NCBI GenBank assembly: GCA_032717465.1
Contig: CM064653.1
Coordinates: 42,174,493-42,238,492 of the forward strand
Source: Coenobita brevimanus
Lineage: Eukaryota > Arthropoda > Malacostraca > Decapoda > Coenobitidae
DNA length: 64,000 nucleotides
Reading direction: 5' to 3'
Both the position numbers and the translations under genes were made by a program. Positions 13,851-25,190 of this stretch are shown one piece after another. The notes under the pieces are model-generated. The model was not told the origin of the DNA, made no database searches, and was given only the letters and a program-made list of their open reading frames with translations. Within the stretch, counting starts at the first letter, position 1; the number at the start of each line of letters is the position of its first letter.

Positions 13851-14213
13851 AAGAAGCCTGAGTATAGTGTTATTTAATATTTGACATTTTTTTTTAAAGT
13901 TGTTTGAAAGGAAACGCATGTACTGTAGATTTATGGTAACAGCATAATTTAGTATGTTTTTAATAATAATACCATGCTAGTATGCAAAATCAGTTACAAG
14001 TATGATAACCTAAGCCGACTAGTTTATTATGAAAAAACATTTAATTGATTTGCAGTACGCTATCTTCTGTACTACTGATATATGTGTAATTTCATCATGT
14101 TGCTTATTTTTTACTCATTACATTAATCACCTGTACATGAATTTATGAAATGATGAAGAAATGTTAATCATCATCCATCCTTCTGTGTGAAACAGCCGGA
14201 TTCATTATATTGT
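13851..14213. other. Unique AT-rich non-coding stretch
   Basis: AT-rich sequence between two repeats; nothing gene-like or repeated was recognised. Confidence 0.45.
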
Positions 14214-14420
14214 TTTTACTCTAACGTGGCTTAAAACTGCAATCTCTTGATCTTGGGTGCTGAAGTTCAGCAATAATTTAACGCTAGGATATGGGGCTAG
14301 TTTCGAAGAAGTGACGTGTACATGATGTGTAGCTCTACTGTTGTCTTTTTCAACCAGTGAGCTGCGTGAAATCAGCTGCAAATGGGTGAAAATCTGGGCC
14401 AGGGTAGAGTAAAAGGAGTA
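14214..14420. mobile_element. About 200-bp MITE-like family, copy A
   Basis: The left end (TTTACTCTAACGTGGC) is roughly complementary to the right end (GGCCAGGGTAGAGTAAAAGG). The interior (TGCTGAAGTTCAGCAATAAT, then CGAAGAAGTG and AAATCAGCTGCAAATGG) aligns in order with 35748-35930 and 47860-48063. Confidence 0.65.
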
Positions 14421-14597
14421 GCAGTTACGTGTCATCGGGAATTGGATGGGGGAGCGAGACACAGTTGCTATATTGTCTGATAGCGGAGTCAGATAATGGA
14501 AGCTGTTAATGGATGTGGGTAATGGTGGGCGGTGATATGGTGATGGTGGGGGAGTGGAGGGGGGCCTAGTGGACTCAAGGGTTTGTTGACAGACGCT

Positions 14598-14831
14598 ACC
14601 CCACCTACCTCTACACCGCCGCCATTACTACTGTCACTGCCACCACTACCACACTACCACTGCGGCCATCACTGCACCCCACCTACCACTACACCGCCGC
14701 CATTACTACTGTCACTGCCACCACTACCACACTACCACTGCTGCCATCACTGCACCCCACCTATCACTACACCGCCGCCATTACTACTGTCACTGCCACC
14801 ACTACCACACTACCACTGCGGCCATCACTGC
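14598..14831. repeat. 78-bp minisatellite, three copies
   Basis: The unit opens ACCCCACCTACCWCTACACC and contains GCCGCCATTACTACTGTCAC and CTACCACTGCGGCCATCACTG. Starts at 14598, 14676 and 14754 give an exact 78-bp period with very few differences, so the expansion is recent. Confidence 0.9.
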
Positions 14832-15117
14832 CTTCCTGAATTCGTGTATCTGACATTATCACTGCCACATCCCCATTGCTGCAAATACTGCTTTTCTGAA
14901 TTTCCATACTTGTCTCTGTCACTGTCACGACCACACACGCACAGCTGACACCCCTGATTTTACGAATCCCTGTAGCTTTGTCACTATCACGACTACCACG
15001 CCACCACCGCGTTTCTGAATTGCTCTGTCTATCTCTGTTACTTCCACGACGACCATACTATCACTACTATTTTGAACGACTAAATCTGCTCCCGTTACTG
15101 TCACGACTACCGCAACA

Positions 15118-15120
<3 letters not shown>
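14832..15120. repeat. CTGTCACGACTACCAC-type degenerate repeats
   Basis: Words such as GTCACGACTACCAC, TTTCTGAATT and CTGTCACTGCC recur at irregular spacing, continuing after the dinucleotide tract to about 15330. They look like decayed relatives of the neighbouring 78-bp unit. Confidence 0.6.

Positions 15121-15209
<89 letters not shown>
15121..15209. repeat. (GT)n-(CT)n compound microsatellite
   Basis: About 40 bp of GT switches directly to about 49 bp of CT. Confidence 0.97.
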
Positions 15210-15212
<3 letters not shown>

Positions 15213-15475
15213 CACGACTAACGCCACTACTGCCACTGTCATTCTAAAATCCTGCATCTATCGCTTTCAGTGTCACGACTACCACACTGTCACTGCTGTT
15301 CTTAGTGGCCATCACTCACGACTACCACACACTTGTTTTTAGTAGGGCTGTTACTTCTGTCATCACTGCCATTATGACTATTAAGCCCCATTTATTCAGT
15401 CACTTACTTTCTGTTTTGTTTTAGCTACCACCAGTTTTAGCGAGGTTTCCAACTTAAAGGGTTAGATATGGCCTT

Positions 15476-15569
15476 TTAAACCCTTCACGATCAGGGTGAT
15501 CTTTTAGTCTGAATGAAATCACATAGTTGCAGCAAGAATAAAGTACGTCATTGGACTGAAGGAGTTGAA
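15476..15569. mobile_element. TTAA-bounded palindromic repeat copy
   Basis: TTAAACCCTTCACGATCAGG at the left, GTCATTGGACTGAAGGAGTT at the right, and the internal TGAATGAAATCACATAGTTG with AGCAAGAATAAAGTACG. Same family as 12611-12711, with diverged ends. Confidence 0.6.
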
Positions 15570-17672
15570 TTTGCCCCTTTACTGTTTTCAGGATAAGCAC
15601 ACTTAAATTTTTACTGATACCACTTCTTCTGCGTGTCGATAATTAACTGTTTGCTTAACTACCTTGATCACTGCTTTCCTTCTCGCCATTCGTGTATCAT
15701 TGCTTGAGGTATGGTCAACGTTATCTGCTATTTTATTCATTTTAATATAACCGTATACCGCATTTCCGTATTGCAAGATGAAGATAACGTTGTGATCTTA
15801 GGAAGTGTATGCCATGCCAGGATGTGGTACTTGTATTATGTATATGGATCATCCCTGAATTTTTTACCATTTTCCCTGCAATGACGTCTTATGTACGTAT
15901 TTATACAGTATACCGGTAATCAATAATTATTTTTCTCATTTTTTGGTCTATACCTCAAGACTACTTTTCTAACATACGAGAAGCCTATCATACCCTGTTT
16001 CTTAGAAAGTCACCATTAACTCCCTCAGTAGGATGACTCATTTTTATGTAGCTGATACACTACCAGCCGATGTAGTATATTTCCCATTACGTGTACTTTA
16101 GTAATACTGTTTAGGTATTACACTTGACACTTTGTATAGAAGTGAGAAGGTCAAGGGCTGTTAGGGAAACGGACGCTATCATCAAAAGAGAAACCTGCAC
16201 TGAACACAGCGTTACATTTTTCAAGTTTAAATATCAGGGATGAGGGAAGAGAAGGATCACTATCGTCATCAAAGGAGAGATATGTAATGTGCACCGCATG
16301 TTTGGATATTACGGTTTACTCCTTATACAGAAGTCAAATCTAGGGGAAGGGAAAGGAAAGGCTGGTCTTGTCAAAGGAGAGGTCTGTATTGAGGCCTCGG
16401 CGTGTCTAAACTCTGGTCTGTGCCGCCACATTCCTGCCTGGCCGTGCTCTCATCTTTGTAAACATCCGTCATCATCGCTGCCCACCCGTGTTTACTGAAG
16501 TCAGGCACCTGTATACACCACGCCATACCTCCGCTACCACCACTTATCTATCCCCCCTTTCACATCCTTCAGTGTCCTTCCTCTTTATCCTCTTCCGCTT
16601 CCTTTTCCTCTTTAGTGCAGGCGTAGGTAACTTCATTAACCTTTTCCCTATGTGACGTCTTTTTGTTTTTCTTCTGCTCTTTTAATTAATGACATCTGTA
16701 CTTCAGTTTTTATAGCTTTTCCCATGTATTCCTCTTTTTTTTTTTTTCGTCTTCTTACATGTATAGTCACTTCACTTAGCCTCCTCCTTAGAGCTCACTT
16801 CAAACCAAACTTTCAGTCCTGTATACCACAATATAACATCCCTCCTCCTTCTCCTCCTCCATCAACCTCGCGTCCTCTGGCTCATATATCAACTTTCCCT
16901 GCCCCTTCCTTCAACTACTCTCCCTGGCTCACCTTTCAGTTCCCTTCTTGTTCCTGCTTCAGCTTCATTGGACATCTCCTCAGTTCTTTCCTGTGGCCGC
17001 TTCTTCTTCCCTTTGATGATTGCTTCCCTCAGGACCTTTCAAAATACCTCCATTATAGTGTACTGGAAACATTTAATTGGTTGATACTCTTACAGTCTGT
17101 TCTACGTGTTTGGCTCCCTCAGACTCCATGACTCATTCTTAGCTGAATATAATTGTCTGATGTTAACTGGAATTAAATACTAGAGTTATCCAGACCATGA
17201 TACTGTTAGGGTTAACTACGACACTTTTAACACTCAAGTATTATGCATCTAAACGTGACAAAATCGCCCGGCAAGACTAGCATAAGCTGGAATGGTGTAC
17301 TAGAGTTGGTCCTAGCATGAAAAGGATATTTAATTTTACCACACACCTGTAAGAATTTTATAATGGAGCCTAACCGATAAATATATTCCCTAGACAACGA
17401 TGCTTTAACTAATATGTGATAAGATGCTATGACATACAATGGAATGCTTGTTTTATTCTAACCTGACCTTATTCTTTCACAGGTGTGTTCCAAGACTCTC
17501 CACACAGGGGCCTGGCTGGAACATCATCGCCATTAAGGTGCAGTTTACGTACACATTACTTTATTTTTATCATTGTTCAGGGCAAAGTCGTGCGTTATTT
17601 TTCTGCTTCTAGTATTTGCTCTTGGTGGTACTGTTTCCCCTGATGCATAATGTGATTGTTGGCATGGCCTTC
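15570..17672. other. Unique non-coding DNA
   Basis: About 2 kb without a recognisable gene. It becomes pyrimidine-rich at about 16550-17000. The segment 17130-17210 resembles 25850-25930 (shared AATTGTCTG, GGAATTA and AGAGTTATC in order), a pair of old repeat copies. Confidence 0.45.
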
Positions 17673-17686
17673 ATTGTTGTTGTTGC

Positions 17687-17725
<39 letters not shown>

Positions 17726-17762
17726 TGTTGTTGCTGTTGTTGTTGTTGCTATTGTTGTTGTT
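17673..17762. repeat. (TTG)n-(TTA)n-(TTG)n nested triplet repeat
   Basis: A TTG block, then about ten TTA units, then TTG again with CTG/CTA interruptions. The minus-strand Asn-rich frame over it is repeat translation. Confidence 0.92.
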
Positions 17763-17917
17763 ATCTTTCTGAAGTGATGGTAAATGAACAAGGGTGCTTT
17801 CTCCATTTGGGGGTTTCCCCCCATTGGACCAGTAGCATTGAGTATGTATGCATTTATTATTATTATGAAGCGTCGCCATATAAATGGCGAAGTTTCTAGT
17901 TGTCGTCAGTATTAGCC

Positions 17918-17919
<2 letters not shown>

Positions 17920-17969
<50 letters not shown>

Positions 17970-17971
17970 TT
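17920..17971. repeat. (TTA)n microsatellite
   Basis: About 17 uninterrupted TTA units. Confidence 0.95.
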
Positions 17972-19707
17972 CTTCACACGTTTCTTCGATCTTGATGATA
18001 TTACAGTATATATGAAGGTATCCATGAGTATCCCAATTCCTTGTGCCAAATATAAATGACCTTGACCTATTTTTGAAGGTGATGTGCTCATTGGTTTTGT
18101 AAAAATTGCATATTTGTAATGGAAATATCGTAAAAACTAATTGAGATACAGCTATTTGGTTGAGAATCCTAGGGTAAAAATGTTTTCTCAATAGGTTTGG
18201 CATAATATTTTGCCATTTAGCCTAGTGGAAAGTACCGAATTCAAATCTGCTCAGATTTTTCTTTGCAACACGTTTTAGAGAAAACCACAAAACTTTAAAG
18301 CTGTAACCTTCCATATTTGTAGCTGTGGTCCCTCTTATGATCTGAAAGGAATTTAGTTACAGCTGAGCATGCAGTTAACCAGTAATTGAGACAAACGTAA
18401 AATTTGCCCATGCGTTCTTCGACACCTTTGTCTTCAGATCTTGTTGATGTTACACAAGAAGTTACCTTACTCATCAGATCGTATTTATATATCATATATT
18501 TTAAATACTACATGGCGAAGCTTCCTTAGTGTGGCTACACCATAAGAATAGATAATTAATTATTATTATTAGTCATTGGAGCAGTTCTGATTCCAGACAA
18601 CTTTTTTATAGAGGACATATCTTGAAGTACAATTAGTTTCAGGTATTTATCTATCTATCTATCTATATTTTTTACTGACGTACCGGTCGTATGTTGCACG
18701 AGTACATCCTTAGCTTTGGGATATATTTCGTCACTCGTTCTGGAAAGTTATTGCTGAAAAAAAATGTAAATATGAAAACAAGTGGCTTTTGTGCTGGATG
18801 AAAATAATTACCTTACAGATTTATTTGCTGTAAAAATAAACAAGGTTAAGTAAAGGAAGGTAGTATGAGAAGCAGAGAGAGAGAGAGAGAGAGAGAGCTG
18901 TAAAACACTAGGATGGTCTTACAAGTGGCACGGGACAGTACTGCACCAGGAGAGAAGTTCTTATTGCAAAGGTTTATCATAGTTGTATCAGACACCTGAC
19001 CTTGGAATATATGGCTCATTGGACTGGATATTCTATGAGTTTTCCACCCCCCTCCCCGCCTCAGTCCCCCTCATTCCCCACCAGAGAGAGAGAGAGTCCT
19101 TGGCTATCAAGAGGATCTGTTGATTTGGTATATAAAATCCTACATAATGCCGTGTGTGATTTCGAGTACTAAAAACGCTTATAATTAGACGTAGAATAGG
19201 GATGTCCATATGTCAAAATGCTTCATCCACGTTTCAGAGAGATGCAGTAAGGGATGCGATTTAATTATTTATTTATTTATTATTATTATTATTATTTTTT
19301 TTTTTAGTAAGGATGGTTGTGGTTAACTGATCTCTTACATTACCTGGGACAAAACGAGATCATGCGGAGCTAACTAGTAATTCAGGCAGGATTAAGGGTT
19401 ATAATCTCGCTTCATTAATTCGGAATCCCAGACGTGTAAAGGGATTATTGACTGCAGTTTTACCTGTAAGAATCTAAGAAGAAAAACAAATGGTGGGGTA
19501 TTGAATGAGAAAATATGGAAAAGAGGGGGTTGTGGTGGCGGAGAACAAAGGTGGAGTGGCCCTTGACTACATGATTGACTACCATACACAGAGTGGGAGT
19601 AGAGGGAAGTAGACGACATCCGGGGAAGAGGGGGAACTAAGATAAGAAACACAGTGAGAAGCAATTTACGGGGAACTGCCACCTTTTGCTGTCCCTGCGT
19701 GTGTAGC
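17972..19707. other. Mostly unique AT-rich DNA with small microsatellites
   Basis: No gene is seen. Short simple repeats: (ATCT)n at about 18647-18666, (GA)n at 18873-18898, (TTA)n near 19278. A CTTGATGATATTACAG-like word near 17990 has a weak partner near 18437. Confidence 0.45.
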
Positions 19708-19870
19708 GGGAGGAGGCTATGAAATTCATTCGGTTTGTTTGCCTGCCTGTCTGTTTGTTAGTAATATTATGGAAGAAGTACTGCATGGATTTCAACAAGC
19801 TCTGGTATAAGGATTAAACACGAGAGGAAGAACAAGTTATTATATCTTGGCCGACAAAGGTCATGGGTAT
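19708..19870 (+). repeat. Dispersed GTTTGTTTG-type repeat, copy 1
   Basis: GGGAGGAGGCTATGAAATTC, then TTTGTTTGCCTGCCTGTCTG, then ATGGATTTCAACAAGCTCTG. This order of a GAGGTTATG-like start, a GTTTGTYTG run and a GGATTTCAAYRAA motif also appears at 44904-45070. I recognise the pattern as a common interspersed repeat in many animals, but cannot name the family without a library search. Confidence 0.5.
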
Positions 19871-21398
19871 TAGGTCGATGACAATGGCAACTCTAACAGC
19901 TTTGATCCTCTTAGACCGAAGTTTGTGGAAGAATTGAGGGATGAAGTGATTCTCTTTTGAAAACATTGTCAGAGGTCAATATCCCATGGCATGGGCAACT
20001 TCAGATTGGTTTGACCCAGTTTGGACCAAATATAGTGAAAGGGTTGAGGGTCAGGGATGGATAAAGTAACTCGATGTTGAGAATAGTCGATATAGAATGA
20101 AGATCACAATTCAGTGTCAACAGTTTGGCTTTCACGCCGATTATAGGACGCGGGTGTTCCACTCTCTGAGGCTATTTCTTGTTTGACCTGTAATACCTCA
20201 CATGAATTCATCTAGAGACCATGAAGTGTCAGGCTTGGGAATAGGTAGGCGAAGTATTTGTTTATTTATTTATTGTTATATTTTAGTCCTCTAGCGACGA
20301 TCAGTTTTTATAATTTTATTCATGCTACCACCCGTTGATTTACTAAGAGTCGGAGTGGCCACTTGTTCAATAAGGGTTAATAGCAGTTACCACAGACCCT
20401 ATCGTGGCTCTATATATGTGAACTGTTTTACTTCTGCAACTGCCAGAGAATGGAATTTTGTCGTAAAAGACGTAAACTCGAAATGCTGTTGTCTGAAACG
20501 GGTGTTTTACTTTCTTTAGCTGTCATATCAACCCCTTCATAATGGTTTTTGAGTGGTTTGCGATAAATAGTGTTGGTCGGAGAGGTTAAAAAAAAAAATT
20601 GCATCACTGAATTGCAGGGAGGATTTCATTTTATTCAATCTGGTGGCTTATTCTGTGTTTCATTCTTGCCACCTCCAGACGATTTCATTGAACCCATTGG
20701 GGTCTCTAATACTGAAAGAGCTCTTGGTGGCTGTTTCTGACTCTCCCAGTAAAAAGTGAGAGAGAGAGAGAAAGAGAGAGAGATGCGGCGGGAGACATCA
20801 AGAATAAAATGAAAATGTGTGCTGACAGTAAAGCGGTTATAACAGTGAGCAATGTTCCTGTACTCGTAGTGTCTACCGTTGTATGTATGAAGTAAGGGTG
20901 AAGAACATTGAATATGCACTCTGTACTTTGAAATTTAATCATGCAGCCCTCCTAGTTAGGTTTTTAAGTATTATGCTTTTTTATATCGTTACTTCCATTA
21001 CTATGTGGTTCGCATATAAAAATTAATGCATTCTTCATTTCTTGTAATTCATCAATATCAGAAGTTAATTTCTTCTTAGTTTCAGTGTAGTGTTATAGCG
21101 ATGGCAGACGATCTTAGCTTATCAGATGTTAACCATACACCATTTACTTTAACTTGGCCCAGATTTTCGTCCTATTGTAGCATGTTTCACGTAGTTCAGT
21201 GGCAGGAAAGGACGATGCTATGGCTCTACGTCTGAGGCATGAATGGCCTGAGTCCTTCACGTAACGCTGTGTTATTAGAGGGCGAAGGTGACAAATAAGG
21301 TGTATGAGGGTGAGCGGGCGGGTAGAGGAAGCGGAGATGAGGTATGGTAAGTGATGTAGAGACCATACCACTAGGGGCGTGAATTATGGATAGGATAT
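19871..21398. other. Unique DNA with decayed TTAA-family fragments
   Basis: No gene is seen. ATTCTTGCCACCTCCAGACG with ATTTCATT near 20664-20690, and AACCCCTTCATAATGG near 20529, are pieces of the TTAA-bounded family. A (GA)n run lies at about 20757-20782. TTTACTTTAACTTGGCCCAG at 21143-21162 matches the end of the 200-bp MITE-like family. Confidence 0.5.
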
Positions 21399-21526
<128 letters not shown>

Positions 21527-21778
21527 AAGTGTAATATCAAGAAAGGTAGATAGAGAATATAAAGGAGTGTGAGACAGCGTATGGAGGAAGTAAGGATGAG
21601 CGTTGAAAAGCTAGGAATAAGGTAAGAAGAAATGCAAGAGCTTGAAAAAAATTGCATTGAAACAGATACAAGAGAACCTAAAAAATGGAGAGAGTACGGT
21701 AGAGACCATTGGAACAGACATTAGTTGAAGAGGGTAAAAGAGAGTTAGAAAAAAGAAGACAGCAATAAAGAGAACAGA

Positions 21779-21966
21779 AATGATGACGTATTTTCGATAT
21801 TCCGGCTATCTAGATAATTTTATTGCATTGGTATAGGCTTATCGAACTGGATGGAATTAAAAAGAGCCTCATTAAACCCCTTCACTATCACGGGGTTCGC
21901 CCAGGCTGAATAAAATCGTCTGGTAGCAACAATATTAAAATTAATTAGAATGACGCAGTTGGGTTA
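21779..21966. mobile_element. Two adjacent TTAA-family copies
   Basis: The right copy (21872-21966) begins TTAAACCCCTTCACTATCAC, contains GCTGAATAAAATCGTCTGGT and ends GACGCAGTTGGGTTA. The left segment (21779-21860) carries the inverse order (GATGACGTATTTTC, then TAGATAATTTTATTGC), so the two lie in opposite orientations. Confidence 0.6.
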
Positions 21967-22739
21967 GTATGAGTTGAGAGCATAGTAAGGATAGATAAAA
22001 AAATAAAAGAATCACTTGGATGAGCTAGGAATGTATGGTAGCGTCAGGAATAAAATTTAAAAGACATACTCGGGTTGCAAAAAAAAAAAAAAATGTGTAA
22101 AGGAACACTGGGATGAGTTTAGGAAGTGCCAGAGGTGTGAGTGAGGTGATGGCAGGTGGACAGGTATCAAGTGCATGAATATTCCCCACGTCACTCCGGA
22201 AATGTACCGCCCTCACATGCTTCTTCGTAGCCAGGGGACGTAGGAACTGTACCTAACCTGCTCTTCCTCTTACTATTAAACTGTACCTATCCTTTCCTTT
22301 CCATTCTCTCCCACCTTCCTTTTCTCCCCATTCCCATCCATACTTTTTCCATATACACTTCTCTCCCATCGTTTTCACCCTCATTTGGCCCTCGTCCCTC
22401 CTTATAAAATTCCCGTACGTGTGTCATTCTTTCCTCCTCTCTTCACTCCCCTTTCTTCCCTATCTCCCTCTCTTTTCTCTCTCATTTCTTTCTCCCCATT
22501 CTCCTTCCTCTGCCTCCTTATAAAATTTCCCTGCGTGTGTTCTCTACCATCTCTCTCCCCTCTCCCGCTTTCTTTTTTCCCATATCTCCCCCCTCTCCTT
22601 CTTTCCCATCTCTCCCCCCCCCTCTCTCTCTCTCCCCTGCACCCCCTGCCAGTGCCGGTGTGTGGGACAAGGGTGAGGTGAGGGTCGTTCAGCGCACATT
22701 AGGGCCCTGACCTGTTGATGGCAGGCTTAATGTTTAATG
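21967..22739. other. Non-coding, pyrimidine-rich from 22230 to 22640
   Basis: The block 22260-22640 is C/T-rich and contains two related segments that start CTCCTTATAAAATTCCC (about 22399) and CTCCTTATAAAATTTCCC (about 22515), about 115 bp apart. It ends in short C and TC runs. No gene is seen. Confidence 0.5.
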
Positions 22740-23440
22740 CGAGTAAACCAGGACGCTCGAGTGGCAGACAGCGAGGAGGGAGGGATGAGTGGGTGAGGAG
22801 GGGGGACTGGGAACTGAGTGGGTAGGGGAAAGGACTGTAGGATGAGTGGGTAGGATGGGGGATCGAGGGACGAGTGGGTAGGGTGGAGGATTGGAGGATG
22901 AGTGAGTAGGATTGGGGATTGGGGGATGAGTGGGAGGGGAAGGACTGGGGATTGAGTGGGTGAGGTAGGGAATTGGGGGGAATGAGTGAGTGAGGAGGGG
23001 GATTGGGAGGAGTGAGTAGGTGGGGTTGGTGGGTGAATAAACCTTTAGTGAGTAAAAGGGGGAGTAGGTTTGGCGGATGAGTGGTTAAGAGATTAGTGAA
23101 TAGAATGGGGAAGTTTGGGAAGTATGTTAAGTGAACGAATTCGTTGGGGGAATGAGTGGAAAAGATAGGTGGGTGAAGTAAGTAAAAATGTGGAGGGATT
23201 GGGAATGAGTGGTTGAGGTCATTAAGAAAGGGGGGAGGGAGGTAGTAGAGGGATGAGTGTGCTGTGTGTGGTGGGTGAATTAAGAAGGGATTAATGATAA
23301 AAAAAAGGGTATGGTTGGGTGAATGAGAAGGTGGTATGTGGGTGAAGTAGCAAGGGGAGGATTGGGAGAAATGGGTGAACTGTAGGTGGTAAGTAATTAA
23401 GGGTTTGGTAGTAAACAGGGGAAGGGTTTAGTAAATTGGA
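22740..23440. repeat. G-rich degenerate GATGAGTGGGTAGG minisatellite
   Basis: Variants of GGGGATTGGGGGATGAGTGG and GGGTAGGATGGGG recur many times, densest at 22770-23010, on an almost C-free plus strand. Spacing varies (about 25-40 bp), so this is a decayed array. Confidence 0.75.
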
Positions 23441-23892
23441 TAAAATGGACTATCTTGATTCAGAGTGATAGTTGAGTGAAGTGGCAGGAATTTAACAGCA
23501 GTGACGGGCCGAATAAATCATGAATGGTATTATAGTTGGCGTGGTGAATGAGGGAGAAGCAAGTGGATGGGACGGGCGAGAAAAATAGATAGGGAGAGTG
23601 TGTAGTATGATGCTGGTGAAATGAGGCAATATGACGAGTAATTTGGGTTAATGTTCTTCCCCTTCAGCATCAGGAAGTTATTTTTATTTTTTCTTCCCGC
23701 TAGCAGACGATTTTTTTTTTTTTTTAGCAGCAGAACATACTCGTATTGATGGGGCTCTGTCAAACACCGCTGGTTCGAAAATTCCCTCCAGAACTGAATA
23801 AAATAATTTGCGGGTGAGAAGACTAAGAGAAAAAGAACGCCATCGTAGTGTATGGGTTAAAACGGAGGAAGACTTGATATTGCGGAGGGCTT
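23441..23892. other. Non-coding with TTAA-family fragments
   Basis: GGGTTAATGTTCTTCCCCTT (23645-23664) and CAGAACTGAATAAAATAATT (about 23790-23809) are parts of TTAA-family copies. A poly(T) run lies near 23711. No gene is seen. Confidence 0.45.
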
Positions 23893-24112
23893 ACTATACT
23901 CCGTTTTTTTTATCGAGGCGAAGATGAACTTGACAGATCGGTGATTATTGCCTGAATGCAACATTACTTCATAATCTAGCATTATTAACTGACAACAAAT
24001 ATCTGAGGGGGAAATTTGGGTTAGTAAATATGTTTTGGACATATTGCATTCAGCCATTTATCATCAACCTGTCAAGTGCATCTTCGCCTCAATAAAAAAA
24101 ATGGAGTATAGT
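23893..24112. mobile_element. Foldback element with 69-bp inverted repeats
   Basis: The left arm 23893-23961 (ACTATACTCCGTTTTTTTTA, then GAGGCGAAGATG, then CTGAATGCAA) pairs end to end with the right arm 24044-24112, with about 85% of positions complementary by eye and equal arm lengths. The 82-bp centre is AT-rich and non-coding. It may be a MITE or foldback transposon; no other copy was seen in the window and no clear target duplication was found. Confidence 0.75.
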
Positions 24113-24201
24113 GTGGTTTGGCCAATGGGGTGGATCAGAGAATATCATAGACTTGAGTGATGTAGTGAAGATGTTGGCTCAGTATCGCTGGGGACACAAA
24201 T

Positions 24202-24204
<3 letters not shown>

Positions 24205-24255
<51 letters not shown>
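24205..24255. repeat. (TC)n microsatellite
   Basis: About 25 uninterrupted TC dinucleotides. Confidence 0.97.
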
Positions 24256-24259
<4 letters not shown>

Positions 24260-24740
24260 TGCCCACCCCATTAACCCATTCAGCCTGGGCACGTTATTTG
24301 CGTTATAATTTACTGCCACCAGATATATTAAACTTAAGGAGAGCGATCTTTTTAGTGCATGAGTTAAAGAAGGTTCTGTTTAATATGTCAAGTTCGAAAG
24401 GTCTCCCCTGAGTTAAGTAAAACCATCTGACAAGAGCAAGACCAAAATCGTTAAGTACGTCATCGTATTGAACAGATTAATAAAAGAAGGATGAGGATGA
24501 TAAGCCACTGATATGTAGGGCAGCAAGATAGGAAGATTTAAAAAAGGGTGAATGGTGGGTATCAGATATCGGAAGATGAGATCAGGAGTTTGACATCAGA
24601 GAACCATGTAGAAGGAACTGCGTAACGATTATGTGAAGGGAAGTTTGGAATTTTGTAAACGCGTGGTGGAGGGATATGCACACCCACGCCTTGATAACTG
24701 ATTCACCTGGACGTACTTTAACTCAGTGAATTTATAATGT
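24256..24740. other. Non-coding with TTAA-family fragments
   Basis: ATTAACCCATTCAGCCTGGG at 24270-24289 and AAGTACGTCATCGTATTGAA at 24454-24473 look like the two ends of a family member with inserted or diverged sequence between them. No gene is seen. Confidence 0.45.
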
Positions 24741-25190
24741 ATTTTGTACCGGTTTAGTTTTCGTTTTAGTCTTGTTGCCCTTCCCCCTCTTCTGCTCCTC
24801 ACTGTCTTCTCTCTCTGTCCTTTGCCGTCTCCCCCTTTACCAACCATTGATTCCTCGTCTTGCCTCTCCGCATATCCTTCTCCTTCTTCTGCCGTTCACT
24901 TTGTCCCCTTCGCCTTTCCCCCTTCTCCTCCGCATCCTGACCATTACTCGTCCAGTCTTGCCTCTTCCCACATGTTGCTCTTCTCCTCCCTCAACCCATC
25001 AGTCTCCTCCTGCCCCATCTCCCTCCTGCCCCACCACCATTGCTCCCCTCATGAAGCACCTCTCCACCACTACTTTCCTCCTCCTCCCTCTCTACCTCCC
25101 TTCCATTACTTCTCCCCCTGTGTCCCCTACCATTATAACCTCCCCCTCTACCCCCCCCTTCTGCCCCCTCCCCCACCTAGCTCCCCATGA
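24741..25190. repeat. Pyrimidine-rich block
   Basis: C/T-rich plus strand (CTCCTCC, CCCCTTC words). Plus-strand frames are Pro/Ser/Leu-rich without any domain. Confidence 0.7.
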
